Shown: positions 26,443-36,112 of the stretch, one piece after another | How positions within the stretch are numbered: the stretch's first letter is position 1 | Layout: each line of letters begins with the position of its first letter | Assembly (NCBI GenBank): GCA_903933935.1 | Contig: CAIZMB010000064.1 | Coordinates: 1 to 59,348 of the forward strand | Length of the DNA: 59,348 nucleotides | Origin: an uncultured Cytophagaceae bacterium | GTDB lineage: Bacteria; Bacteroidota; Bacteroidia; Cytophagales; Spirosomataceae | Reading direction: 5' to 3' | Program-made: the position numbers and the translations under genes | The notes under the pieces: generated by a model | Database searches by the model: none | Seen by the model: only the letters and a program-made list of their open reading frames with translations | What the model was told of the DNA's origin: nothing

Positions 26443-27918
26443 ATGAATAAGAGCAAAAAAATAATTGTCATTGGCGCCGGATTTTCCGGACTATCTACCG
26501 CCACAGCCTTAGCTGATTTAGGCTATCAAGTTGAAATTTTTGAAAAAAATGAAATGGCGGGTGGCCGTGCGCGCGTGTTTTCTGAAAAAGGATTCATGTT
26601 CGATATGGGGCCAAGTTGGTATTGGATGCCCGATATTTTTGAAACTTATTTTGCGCGCTTTGGGAAAAAACCATCAGATTATTATGATTTAATTCGACTT
26701 GATCCGTCCTATTCAGTTATTTTATCCAAAGACGAGGTGATCGACTTGCCTGCCAATTATTCAGATTTACGTGATCTTTTTGAAACGTATGAAAAGGGAG
26801 CAGCTCACTCATTAGATCAGTTTTTAGATCAAGCCTCCTACAAATATAAAGTGGGTATTCAGAAGTTTGTTTGGAAGCCTTCTCGCAAAATCACCGAATT
26901 TTTAAGCATTGGCTTGTTGATCGATGTGTTAAGATTAGATGTTTTTCAATCTTTCTACACGCACATCAGAAAATTCTTTAAGTCGTCTACGCTTTTAAAA
27001 TTAATGGAATTCCCCATCTTATTTTTAGGGGCGATTTCTCAAAATACACCGGCGATGTATAGCTTAATGAATTTTGCCGAAATTAAATTAGGAACCTGGT
27101 ATCCGATGGGTGGAATGCATTTAATTGTCAAAGGCATGGTTTCGCTAGCAGAAGAAAAGGGAGTTAAAATTACCTATAATGCTGAAGTCAGTTCATTTGA
27201 GATGGATGGATCTAAGGTCAAAGGGGTTTACACAAAATCAGGATTTCATGAGGCCGATGCTGTTGTGGCCAGCGCAGATTACCACCATGTAGAAGAAGTG
27301 TTGGGCGAAAACTACCGCAATTATGATGAAAGTTATTGGGATAAAAGAGTGATGGCACCGTCTTCTTTATTGTTTTATTTAGGTGTTTCTAAACGTATTC
27401 CTCGATTAAAACACCATAATTTATTTTTTGACCGCGATTTTAAAATTCACTCACACGAGATTTATACGGATCCACAATGGCCTTCTGATCCCTTATTTTA
27501 TGTTTCAGCGCCTTCAGTAACAGATCCTTCGGTAGCTCCGGAGGGTTGTGAAAATATATTTTTATTAATTCCCGTAGCACCCAATTTAGAGGATAATGAA
27601 GAGGTGAGAGAGAAATATTTTGACCAATTGATGGACCGACTAGAGGAATATTGTGGTGTCAGCATTCGGGATTCTATTGTCTACAAGCGCTCTTATGCTC
27701 ATAAGGACTTTAAAAATGATTACCATGCTTTCAAGGGAAATGCCTATGGTTTGGCCAATACGCTCATGCAAACAGCGATTTTGAAGCCCTCTTTGAAAAA
27801 TAAAAATCTTAAAAATTTATATTACACGGGCCAATTGACCGTTCCGGGACCCGGAGTTCCCCCATCCCTCATTTCAGGATTGGTGGTAGCCTCAGAAGTG
27901 CATAAAGAATTAAATTAG
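26443..27918 (+). CDS. crtI: Phytoene desaturase
   Basis: This 491-residue FAD enzyme introduces double bonds into phytoene on the way to lycopene. I start at ATG 26443, directly before the dinucleotide-binding motif IIVIGAGFSGLSTATALA. The N-terminal GGRA motif (AGGRARVF) and C-terminal YYTGQLTVPGPGVPPSLISG are CrtI hallmarks. Five bases downstream lies crtB, then a TauE-like gene. No lycopene cyclase or hydroxylase gene is in the window, so the final pigment is unknown. Confidence 0.96.
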   Translation: MNKSKKIIVIGAGFSGLSTATALADLGYQVEIFEKNEMAGGRARVFSEKGFMFDMGPSWYWMPDIFETYFARFGKKPSDYYDLIRLDPSYSVILSKDEVIDLPANYSDLRDLFETYEKGAAHSLDQFLDQASYKYKVGIQKFVWKPSRKITEFLSIGLLIDVLRLDVFQSFYTHIRKFFKSSTLLKLMEFPILFLGAISQNTPAMYSLMNFAEIKLGTWYPMGGMHLIVKGMVSLAEEKGVKITYNAEVSSFEMDGSKVKGVYTKSGFHEADAVVASADYHHVEEVLGENYRNYDESYWDKRVMAPSSLLFYLGVSKRIPRLKHHNLFFDRDFKIHSHEIYTDPQWPSDPLFYVSAPSVTDPSVAPEGCENIFLLIPVAPNLEDNEEVREKYFDQLMDRLEEYCGVSIRDSIVYKRSYAHKDFKNDYHAFKGNAYGLANTLMQTAILKPSLKNKNLKNLYYTGQLTVPGPGVPPSLISGLVVASEVHKELN

Positions 27919-27923
27919 CGAAT

Positions 27924-28742
27924 ATGGATTTATATTTAAAGGTATCGCTTGCTTCTAGTAAATTATTAACTCGGGCATACTCCACTTCCTTTTCATTGGG
28001 AATACGGACCTTGGATACGAAAGTTCATGATGCCATTTATGCCATTTATGGCTTTGTACGATTGGCCGACGAGATTGTGGATACTTTTCACACACATGAT
28101 AAAAAGGAATTATTAGCCCGATTTAAAGCGGATACATTTCAATCGATCGAGGAGAAAATCAGTCTAAATCCCATTTTGCACTCATTCCAGTGGGTTGTCA
28201 ATGAATTCAACATGGAGCATGATCTCATCGAGGCTTTTTTGTATTCCATGGAAATGGATTTAACAGAAACCCATTATAATCCTGAGGAATATAAACGCTA
28301 TATTTATGGATCAGCCGAGGTCGTAGGGTTAATGTGCCTACGAGTTTTTTGTGCTGGAAATCCCTCCGAATATGAAGCACTTAAATCAGATGCTTGTGCC
28401 CTAGGTTCCGCATTTCAAAAAATAAATTTCCTTCGTGACATCCGTTCTGACTATGAGGAGCGGGGACGTGTTTATTTCCCAAATATCGATTTTAATACGT
28501 TTACCGATGAGGAAAAACGCGAAATAGAAGACGATATTCAGCTGGATTTTGATGCCGGTTTACGAGGAATCAATGGCCTTCCCGAAGTCGCAAAGAAGGG
28601 AGTTCTACTAGCCTTTGAATATTACATTCGTTTATTTGAAAGAATAAAAGCCTTACCTGCCGCAAGAATCAAAGAAGAGAGAATTCGTGTTCCCGACTGG
28701 GAAAAATTTTATATTTATGTCAAATTATTGTTGCGTAAATAA
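27924..28742 (+). CDS. crtB: Phytoene synthase
   Basis: This 272-residue enzyme joins two geranylgeranyl diphosphates head to head to form phytoene. The first Asp-rich motif is in VRLADEIVDTFH (near residue 50) and the second in INFLRDIRSDYEERGRVYFP (near residue 175). The N terminus has the expected SYSTSF-like stretch (AYSTSFSLGIRTL). Length is slightly short but usual for Bacteroidota. It sits between crtI (5-base gap) and the TauE-like gene (6-base gap). Confidence 0.95.
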   Translation: MDLYLKVSLASSKLLTRAYSTSFSLGIRTLDTKVHDAIYAIYGFVRLADEIVDTFHTHDKKELLARFKADTFQSIEEKISLNPILHSFQWVVNEFNMEHDLIEAFLYSMEMDLTETHYNPEEYKRYIYGSAEVVGLMCLRVFCAGNPSEYEALKSDACALGSAFQKINFLRDIRSDYEERGRVYFPNIDFNTFTDEEKREIEDDIQLDFDAGLRGINGLPEVAKKGVLLAFEYYIRLFERIKALPAARIKEERIRVPDWEKFYIYVKLLLRK

Positions 28743-28748
28743 TACATC

Positions 28749-29498
28749 ATGCCCCCATTATTGTTTGATTTCGCGTTTCAATCAGAGTCGCTAATTCTGT
28801 TATTGGCCATTATGGCCTTTTTATATGCATCTGTTGGCCACGGTGGTGCAAGCGGTTATTTGGCCGTGATGGCTATTTTTGCCATTGCTCCTTCCATCAT
28901 GAAACAGACAGCTTTGCTTTTAAATCTTGGTGTTTCCCTGATGTCTTTTATTGCATTTTTCCGCCAAGGTTTTTTTAAATGGAAGCTTTTTTGGCCTTTT
29001 GCTTTAGGATCCATTCCGGCTGCATTTTTTGGGGCAAAAATTCCTTTGACAGATTCTACTTACAAACAGATTTTAGGATTTTGCTTGTTGATGGCGGTGT
29101 TTCGAATGGTATTCCAACTAAAGGAACAAAAATCAAATCCATTTATTCCTGTTTTTGGAGTATTCAGCGGCGGAATCATCGGATTGTTATCCGGTATGAT
29201 TGGCATCGGTGGGGGAATAATCTTAAGCCCATTATTATTGCTATTTCGTTGGGCTAGCCTTAAAGAAGCCGCGGCCGTATCCGCTTTATTTATTTTTGTA
29301 AATTCCGTCTCTGGCTTAGCAGGTCTGAAAACTTGGATTCCGCTAGATCAATCTCAAATGATGTATTGGCTCATCGCCTCATTGATTGGCGGATTCATCG
29401 GTGCGAGTTGGGGCTCTAAAATAGCCTCAAATCAAAAAGTAAAATGGATTTTAGCTTTGGTTTTAGTGATTGCGTCCTTAAAACTTTGGTTTGTTTAA
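28749..29498 (+). CDS. TauE/SafE-family membrane transporter
   Basis: This 249-residue protein has about eight membrane segments in two related halves. The family signatures are ASVGHGGASGYLAVMAIF near residue 27 and IGLLSGMIGIGGGIILSPLL near residue 140. Members export sulfite, sulfoacetate or other small organosulfur anions. Here it follows crtB with a six-base gap and is inside the carotenoid operon, which is odd. The substrate is not readable. Confidence 0.9.
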   Translation: MPPLLFDFAFQSESLILLLAIMAFLYASVGHGGASGYLAVMAIFAIAPSIMKQTALLLNLGVSLMSFIAFFRQGFFKWKLFWPFALGSIPAAFFGAKIPLTDSTYKQILGFCLLMAVFRMVFQLKEQKSNPFIPVFGVFSGGIIGLLSGMIGIGGGIILSPLLLLFRWASLKEAAAVSALFIFVNSVSGLAGLKTWIPLDQSQMMYWLIASLIGGFIGASWGSKIASNQKVKWILALVLVIASLKLWFV

Positions 29499-29502
29499 AC
29501 AT

Positions 29503-29541
29503 AAAAGCGCCTGAAATTAGATCAACTTCAGGCGCTTTTAA
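29503..29541. terminator. Bidirectional intrinsic terminator
   Basis: A 13-base stem AAAAGCGCCTGAA / TTCAGGCGCTTTT (29503-29515 and 29527-29539) with an 11-base loop. It separates the tauE-like gene from the convergent M1 peptidase gene. Confidence 0.9.
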
Positions 29542-29553
29542 ATCAAATTATTT

Positions 29554-31911
29554 TTAGTTCTTCGAACCAGTTACCGCTCCAGCTGCTTCTTTGGCTTTTT
29601 TCGCATCCTGCATAGGATTACTATCAAGCGAGTAAGATCTTTTTTGTTCTTTAAATAGTTGAACTTTGGTCGGTTTTGCCGGTTCCCGTGGGAATGCATT
29701 GTCATCGGTATCGATATCGGCAATTTCATAATAAGGATCCAAGGTCCACTTAACCACTTTTTTGCTTGTAGGAATTATTTTTTTAGCTTCAACATCGTTC
29801 AATCTCCATACTTCAGCTGGAAATCTCAAGACCTCTTCAGTACCATCTTCATAATTCAATTTAATGATGACTGGCATAGGTAAACCTCCCTTATTTTTGA
29901 AATTAACCACATAAAAGTTCTTTCCTTGTGCCACTAATTTTTTTTCATCGTCATTTAAAGAAGCTATATAATCTTCATACTTTTTCTTGTCGGCATCCGT
30001 GGGCGCAAAACGATCATACGTATTATAGAAATCAGTAAGGTCCGGATTCTCTTCTACAACGGTTGATTTAATATCTGTTTTATTTCGAATGCTTGAAATG
30101 GTTTGACGCTTAGCTTGAGCCGCTGCTTTATCCCCCGCTTTTTTAACTACTGGATCTTGCGTGTCAATACCAAACCATTCAACCGTTTCGATGGATTGAT
30201 TCACTGGCTCAGTGCCGTAAAACCAACCTTTCCAAAACCAATCTAAATCGACACCCGAGGCATCCTCTAAAGTTCTAAAGAAATCAGCTGGATAAGGTTG
30301 CTTGAATGCCCATCTGCGCGCATACTCTTTGAAGGCATAGTCAAATAATTCTCTGCCCATAACTGTTTCGCGAAGGATATTTAATGCAGTCGCGGGTTTT
30401 GCATAGGCATTGTTCCCAAAATCCATAATATTTTCCGAGTTAGCCATAATAGGAACCTGGTTTTTGGCATCTAAACGCATGTAAGGAACAATGTCTTGCG
30501 GCTCTCCACGGCGCGCAGGGAAGTTGCGATCCCATTCCATTTCTGCTAAATACTGACAAAACGTATTTAAACCCTCATCCATCCATGACCATTGGCGCTC
30601 ATCCGAATTGATAATCATGGGGAAAAAATTATGTCCAACCTCATGAATGATCACGCCAATCATCCCATTTTTTGTATTTTCTGTATATGTTCCATCCGTT
30701 TCTGGTCGGCCCCCATTAAATGAAATCATCGGATATTCCATTCCACCTCCTAAAGTAGCATGGCAAGAAATAGCCACGGGATACGGATAGGCAATGGTTC
30801 TTTTCGAATAAGATTTTAGCGTATGAGCTACCGCCATCGTGGAGTATTTTTCCCAAAGTGGATTTCCTTCTTTGGAATAATAGGACATGGCCCATACTTT
30901 TTTACCTTCAACATCCACTTGCATCGCATCCCAAATGAATTTGCGGGAGCTTGCAAATGCAAAGTCACGTACATTGTCAGCTTTATAAATCCATGTCTTT
31001 TTGCCATTAGGCTTATTTTTTTCAGCTTTTTCAGCTTCCGCTTGAGTCACAATGACCACGGGTCTAACCGCTGTTTTTGCTTGCTCCCAACGTTTTAATT
31101 GGGTTGCGCTCATCACCTGCGATGCGTTTTGTAATTCGCCTGAAGCACCGACCACATGGTCATTGGGTACCGTAATGGCTACTTTATAATTACCAAAATT
31201 CAAGGTAAACTCTCCTTGGCCTATGAATTGTTTGTGTTGCCAACCGTATACATCGTTATAAACGGCTAAGCGAGGAAACCAATGGGCAATAAAATAATTT
31301 GAATTTCCGTCTTTTGCAAAAAGTTCATAGCCTGACCGGCCGTAATACTCAGTAATTAAATAATTCCAGTCGATGGAGAAACTTATATTTCCACCTGATT
31401 TTAACGGTGTAGGCAAGTCAATGCGCATCATCGTTTGATTAATCGTATGCTTCAGAGGGTTACCTTTGATATCCTTGACCGCCGTAATTTTATATCCGTA
31501 TTCCCTTGGGTCTGTTAATTCCTCAAACATACTTGCACTGATCCCCTTTTTAATATCTCCCGTAGCTGAGGACTTTTTAATTGTCCCTTTTTCGAAAATA
31601 TTTTGGTCTAGTTGAATCCAAATGTAAGGTAATTCGTCTGGTGAATTATTGAAATAGGTAATCGTTTCGGAACCTATGATTTTGCGGTTGACGTCATCTA
31701 GCTCAACTTTAATGTCATAATCTGCACGTTGTTGCCAATAATCCTTTCCAGGAGAACCGCTCGCAGTACGATACGAATTAGGGGTGGGTAAGGTGGATTC
31801 TAACTGCTCGAAGCGATTGTTTGCATTGTAAGTAGAGCCCGAAGGACCTTGGGCATTTAATTGCAAAACGGATAAAACAACGAATGCGATGGCTATTATT
31901 CTTTTTAGCAT
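29554..31911 (-). CDS. Secreted M1-family metallopeptidase
   Basis: This 785-residue protein starts at ATG 31911 (MLKRIIAI), giving a signal peptide that ends LQLNAQG. The upstream TTG/ATG extension lacks that form. The zinc motif HEVGH is at residues 423-427, with the third ligand Glu at 446 (HExxH-x18-E, in WMDEGLNTF). Before it, GGGMEYPMISF corresponds to the GxMEN exopeptidase motif, with YPM in place of EN. The C-terminal half contains charged linkers. It probably trims peptides in the periplasm or outside. Confidence 0.92.
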   Translation of the reverse strand: MLKRIIAIAFVVLSVLQLNAQGPSGSTYNANNRFEQLESTLPTPNSYRTASGSPGKDYWQQRADYDIKVELDDVNRKIIGSETITYFNNSPDELPYIWIQLDQNIFEKGTIKKSSATGDIKKGISASMFEELTDPREYGYKITAVKDIKGNPLKHTINQTMMRIDLPTPLKSGGNISFSIDWNYLITEYYGRSGYELFAKDGNSNYFIAHWFPRLAVYNDVYGWQHKQFIGQGEFTLNFGNYKVAITVPNDHVVGASGELQNASQVMSATQLKRWEQAKTAVRPVVIVTQAEAEKAEKNKPNGKKTWIYKADNVRDFAFASSRKFIWDAMQVDVEGKKVWAMSYYSKEGNPLWEKYSTMAVAHTLKSYSKRTIAYPYPVAISCHATLGGGMEYPMISFNGGRPETDGTYTENTKNGMIGVIIHEVGHNFFPMIINSDERQWSWMDEGLNTFCQYLAEMEWDRNFPARRGEPQDIVPYMRLDAKNQVPIMANSENIMDFGNNAYAKPATALNILRETVMGRELFDYAFKEYARRWAFKQPYPADFFRTLEDASGVDLDWFWKGWFYGTEPVNQSIETVEWFGIDTQDPVVKKAGDKAAAQAKRQTISSIRNKTDIKSTVVEENPDLTDFYNTYDRFAPTDADKKKYEDYIASLNDDEKKLVAQGKNFYVVNFKNKGGLPMPVIIKLNYEDGTEEVLRFPAEVWRLNDVEAKKIIPTSKKVVKWTLDPYYEIADIDTDDNAFPREPAKPTKVQLFKEQKRSYSLDSNPMQDAKKAKEAAGAVTGSKN

Positions 31912-31934
31912 ATATTTATGGGGTGTAATGTTTT

Positions 31935-31942
31935 CAAAAATA
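31935..31942 (-). promoter_or_regulatory. -7 element of the M1 peptidase gene
   Basis: The minus strand reads TATTTTTG, 23 bases before ATG 31911. No -33 match was found. The remaining gap up to 32034 is AT-rich and without other recognised structure. Confidence 0.35.
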
Positions 31943-32034
31943 AGAAAAAAATATGATTTAGCTGACTTTGACTTTAGCATTGGTGTTGAATCAAGTAATT
32001 GAAATTTAAACTTGCCAACTAAATATATAATGGT

Positions 32035-32068
32035 TTTGTTATTTTTTTGGGGAGAATTTGTAGTTTTG
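32035..32068 (+). promoter_or_regulatory. Promoter of xylA
   Basis: TTTG at 32035-32038, then 22 bases, then TAGTTTTG at 32061-32068. It is one of the two best matches here to the two-part Bacteroidota promoter, and lies 32 bases before the xylA ATG. Confidence 0.6.
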
Positions 32069-32100
32069 AGATTACAAATAACATTAACGCATTAATCATT

Positions 32101-33429
32101 ATGGGTATCATATTAGGTCAAAAAGAATATTTCAAAGGCATTGGTCAAATTAAATTTGAAGGTGCGGAATCGGACAATCCGTTTGCTTTTCGTTATTACG
32201 ATGAAAATAGGATCATTGCCGGAAAAAGCATGAAAGAGCACTTGCGTTTTGCCATTGCGTATTGGCATTCGTTTTGTGGAAATGGTGCTGATCCATTTGG
32301 CCCTGGAACCCATCATTATCCTTGGGATGTCGCAAGTGATGTACGTCAAAGAGCCTCCGACAAAGCAGATGCAGCTTTTGAGTTTATCACTAAAATAGGT
32401 GCACCTTTTTATTGTTTCCATGATGTGGATGCGATCGATCAAAGTAATGATCCCAAAGAATTTACAAGTCGAGTAGAATTTATTTCTGACATTTTTGCGA
32501 AAAAACAAGCTGAATCCGGAGTTAAATTATTGTGGGGAACGGCCAACTTATTTTCGAATGAACGTTATATGAATGGTGCTTCTACGAATCCGAATTTTGA
32601 GGTTGTCGCGCATGCCGGGGCTCAATTAAAAGGAGCGATTGATGCAACAATCAAATTAGGTGGAGATGGATATGTTTTTTGGGGAGGTAGAGAAGGTTAT
32701 ATGACTTTATTAAATACGGACATGAAACGTGAGCGCGAGCATTTTGCTCAAATGCTTCATACCTGTGTGGAATATGCTAGAAAAAATGGATTTAAAGGTA
32801 AATTTTTCATAGAGCCTAAGCCTTGCGAGCCCACTAAACATCAATATGATTATGATGCGGCTACTGTGATCGGGTTTTTGAGGGAGTTTAATTTGCTTTC
32901 TGAATTCGGTTTAAACTTAGAGGTTAATCACGCTACATTGGCTGGACATACGTTTGCACATGAATGCCAAGTGGCCTCTGATGCTGGAATGCTTGCTTCT
33001 ATTGACGCAAATCGTGGCGATTATCAAAATGGCTGGGATACCGATCAGTTCCCAATTGATATTTATGAGTGGGCAGAAGCAATGGCCATTATTTTAAAGC
33101 AAGGGGGATTAGCAGGAGGAGGAATAAATTTTGATGCGAAGCGCAGAAGAAATTCTACGGATGCGGCTGATTTATTTTATGCACATATTGGCGGAATGGA
33201 TACGATTGCAAGAGCTTTAATTATTGCGGATAAATTAGCCAAGCATGGTGAATTGGATCGCTTAAAAGCAGCTCGTTATGCTAGTTTTGATTCGGGTAAA
33301 GGAGCTGACTATGAAGCGGGTAAGCTGAAATTAGAGGACTTATACCAAATTGCAGTAGAACTAGGCGAACCTGCCATGATCTCTGGCAAACAAGAATATT
33401 TAGAAAATTTATTAGGTCGTTTTGTTTAA
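32101..33429 (+). CDS. xylA: Xylose isomerase
   Basis: This 442-residue TIM-barrel enzyme interconverts D-xylose and D-xylulose (and glucose and fructose). I start at ATG 32101 after a good promoter. The active-site histidine is in [11 protein letters not shown], the metal-binding residues in [17 protein letters not shown] and [15 protein letters not shown], and the C-terminal [20 protein letters not shown] is standard. No xylulokinase, XylR or pentose transporter gene is adjacent. Instead a GH106-like glycosidase gene follows 19 bases on, so the isomerised sugar may be one released by that enzyme. Confidence 0.97.
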   Translation: MGIILGQKEYFKGIGQIKFEGAESDNPFAFRYYDENRIIAGKSMKEHLRFAIAYWHSFCGNGADPFGPGTHHYPWDVASDVRQRASDKADAAFEFITKIGAPFYCFHDVDAIDQSNDPKEFTSRVEFISDIFAKKQAESGVKLLWGTANLFSNERYMNGASTNPNFEVVAHAGAQLKGAIDATIKLGGDGYVFWGGREGYMTLLNTDMKREREHFAQMLHTCVEYARKNGFKGKFFIEPKPCEPTKHQYDYDAATVIGFLREFNLLSEFGLNLEVNHATLAGHTFAHECQVASDAGMLASIDANRGDYQNGWDTDQFPIDIYEWAEAMAIILKQGGLAGGGINFDAKRRRNSTDAADLFYAHIGGMDTIARALIIADKLAKHGELDRLKAARYASFDSGKGADYEAGKLKLEDLYQIAVELGEPAMISGKQEYLENLLGRFV

Positions 33430-33448
33430 TAAAAATCAATACAGAGGC

Positions 33449-36112
33449 ATGAAATCATTAAGATTCATCCTCATTTTTGTCATATTTATTTCTTTGAAAA
33501 CGGCAGGATCTTCGGATCCTGTCGTTTTTTCTACCACTAAGCCTTGGGTTTATTGGTGGTGGCCTGGAAGTGCAGTGACAGAAAAGGGGATTACTCACAA
33601 TTTGGAAGCATTTGCCAAAGCAGGTTTTGGCGGTTTGCATATCATCCCAATTTATGGGGCTAAAGGCTTTGAATCATCTTTTCAGAATTATTTAGGTGCT
33701 GGTTGGCAGCAAAAATTCGCCTTTGTTTTAAAGGAAGCGAAGCGATTGCACTTGGGCATCGATATGACCTTAGGAACGGGTTGGCCTTTAGGCGGTCCGC
33801 AAATCACGAAGACCGAAGCGGCCAAAGCCTATAAAATTGATGAAATTGTCTTAGGTCCGAATCAATCTTGGCAAATCCCAACAGGTGACATCCAAGCTGT
33901 TTCTGTCTATGTGGAGGGTCAATTCACTCAAGAGCTTATCAGTCAAAAAAAGATTCAATTCCAAGCAGGAAGTTCGGGTGCTAAATTGTATATGTTGAGC
34001 CAAAATTTAACGAATCAAAAGGTTAAACGTGCTGCGCCAGGAGGCGAAGGTCTCGTGATAGACCATTTTTCCAAAACGGCATTTGAGCATTATCGAGAAA
34101 CTTTTGTGCCCTTATTGAAAAAGGCTCATGCTCCATTAAGGGCTTTATATAACGATTCATATGAGGTGTATGGGGCAAATTATACGGCTGGACTTTTTGC
34201 AGAATTCATCCGTTTAAATCACTATGATTTAAGAAAACATTTGGATGTGTTGGCAAAACCAAAAGCTGAAACGGAAAGTGAAAATTTAATTTGGGCGGAT
34301 TATCATCGGACTTTATCTCAATTATTGCTAAGCCAGTTTTCTAATCCATTTGCTGATTGGATTAAAATGATGGGTTTTCAAAGTAGAAATCAAGCGCATG
34401 GTTCACCGGGGAACCTCATTGATATCTATGCGGCAGTTGATATACCTGAAACTGAGTTTTTTGGAAGTAAACCGTTTGATATACCGGGTTATCGGGTAGA
34501 TCCTGATTATGATTCGGTGCGATATGGAATACCCGACGTTCGCAATTTGAAATTGGCCTCTTCTGCGGCTAATTTAATGGGCAAGAAATTGGTTTCTGCG
34601 GAGACTGCTACTTGGCTCGGAAATCATTTTAAGGTTTCCTTGGCCCAGATAAAACCTGTCGTAGACCAAGTGTTTATTGGCGGTGTCAATCACCTGTTTT
34701 TCCACGGGGCGACTTATTCTCCCCCAGAAATCGCGTGGCCGGGTTGGTTATTTTATGCGAGTACTAACTTTAATCCCCAAAGTCATTTTTGGGAAGCCTT
34801 GCCAGAACTAAATAAGTACATTGACAAATGTCAAGCCATGTTGCAAAAGGATCCGACGGATTCTGATGTATTGATGTACTTCCCGATGGAAGATATTTGG
34901 CATGAAAGAAATGGAAAAGGTAAAATTCATTTGCTCGATTTACATGCCAATAGTCGAGACTGGATGATCAATACATCGTTTGGAAAATGGTCGGAGCACA
35001 TGCAAAATAAGGGATACCAATTGGACTATATATCGGATGATTTAATGAAATCTTTGAAAGTAACCTCCAGAAGAACTTGGAAATCAGTGTCGGGAAATGA
35101 GTATAAAATTTTACTTATTCCCGCACCTCATTATGTATCCTTAGAAACGATGGAGTTATGGGCGAAATGGGTGAAGCAAGGGCTGCCTGTTTATTTCTTG
35201 GAACATATGCCATTGAATCCAAATTCTTTTGGTCTTACAGAAGAGGAAAAAGCGCGTTGGGATGCAGCCAAACAAACGGTATTAATGCGCTGGGTTTCGG
35301 ATCCGATCAATGTGTTGGAACGTTTTAAAATTAACCGTGAAAGTATAGCGGATTTGAATTTATCGTTTTTACGGAAGAGGTCTCCTGAAGGGGCCAAATA
35401 TTTCATAGCTAATCTATCTAAGAATTTTTCTGAGGGAATGATCAATTTATCTAAAACGGTATCAGATGTGGAAATAGAAGATCCGTTAACTGGCAAAATT
35501 TGGAAGGAGCACTTAAATAAACAAAAGCAATTTTTCATGTCTTTAGCGCCTGGCCAAAGCGTCATTGTTCGGTCAGCTAAGGCCGATAAAAAAGCTTTAG
35601 CTAAATCGGCTGTTCCTAAGGTATTTGTACCCTTGGAGCCAAGTGAAAAAATTTCGCTCTCTTTTCCGAAGCAATTGTTCAAGTCCCAGCAATTAGATGC
35701 CATCTCATATTGGACGAATGATTCTTCCACGCATGATTATTGGGGCAAGGCTACTTATGCCTTTAATTTTGACTTAATGCCTGAACAGATAAAGGCGTGT
35801 CAAATATTGCATTTGGATCAGGTTCGAGATTGGGTTCGAATAAAAATAAATGGGCAAGATTTGGGTATCGTTTGGTCATTGCCGTATCAAATAAATATAC
35901 CCAAAGGAGTTTTGAAGGACAAAAATCATATTGAGTTGGAGGTGATGAATGTTTCGGCCAATCGAATTAGGAAGTTGGATAGAGAAAAAATTCCTTGGAA
36001 GAATTTTTATGAAATCAACTTTGTGGATATTCAATACAAACCATTTGATGCTTCGAAATGGGGGGTTACTGATAGTGGTTTAAAAGGTGAGCTTTATTTT
36101 TCAAATCGATGA
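33449..36112 (+). CDS. GH106-like glycoside hydrolase, possible alpha-L-rhamnosidase
   Basis: This 887-residue protein has a signal peptide (IFVIFISLKTAGSSD) and opens with WVYWWWPGSAVTEKGI, followed by GFGGLHIIPIYGAKG and MTLGTGWPLGGPQI, all characteristic of GH106 and related enzymes. A glycosidase core fills about residues 20-650. The C terminus (about 780-880) is a galactose-binding-like jelly roll (VRIKINGQDLGIVWSLPYQI). Rhamnosidase activity is a family expectation. Start is ATG 33449. It overlaps the next gene by four bases. Confidence 0.85.
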   Translation: MKSLRFILIFVIFISLKTAGSSDPVVFSTTKPWVYWWWPGSAVTEKGITHNLEAFAKAGFGGLHIIPIYGAKGFESSFQNYLGAGWQQKFAFVLKEAKRLHLGIDMTLGTGWPLGGPQITKTEAAKAYKIDEIVLGPNQSWQIPTGDIQAVSVYVEGQFTQELISQKKIQFQAGSSGAKLYMLSQNLTNQKVKRAAPGGEGLVIDHFSKTAFEHYRETFVPLLKKAHAPLRALYNDSYEVYGANYTAGLFAEFIRLNHYDLRKHLDVLAKPKAETESENLIWADYHRTLSQLLLSQFSNPFADWIKMMGFQSRNQAHGSPGNLIDIYAAVDIPETEFFGSKPFDIPGYRVDPDYDSVRYGIPDVRNLKLASSAANLMGKKLVSAETATWLGNHFKVSLAQIKPVVDQVFIGGVNHLFFHGATYSPPEIAWPGWLFYASTNFNPQSHFWEALPELNKYIDKCQAMLQKDPTDSDVLMYFPMEDIWHERNGKGKIHLLDLHANSRDWMINTSFGKWSEHMQNKGYQLDYISDDLMKSLKVTSRRTWKSVSGNEYKILLIPAPHYVSLETMELWAKWVKQGLPVYFLEHMPLNPNSFGLTEEEKARWDAAKQTVLMRWVSDPINVLERFKINRESIADLNLSFLRKRSPEGAKYFIANLSKNFSEGMINLSKTVSDVEIEDPLTGKIWKEHLNKQKQFFMSLAPGQSVIVRSAKADKKALAKSAVPKVFVPLEPSEKISLSFPKQLFKSQQLDAISYWTNDSSTHDYWGKATYAFNFDLMPEQIKACQILHLDQVRDWVRIKINGQDLGIVWSLPYQINIPKGVLKDKNHIELEVMNVSANRIRKLDREKIPWKNFYEINFVDIQYKPFDASKWGVTDSGLKGELYFSNR

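Noticed and set aside
35191-35730. 179-codon minus-strand frame opposite the GH106-like gene
   Set aside because: No recognisable domain and fully inside a clear coding region on the other strand.
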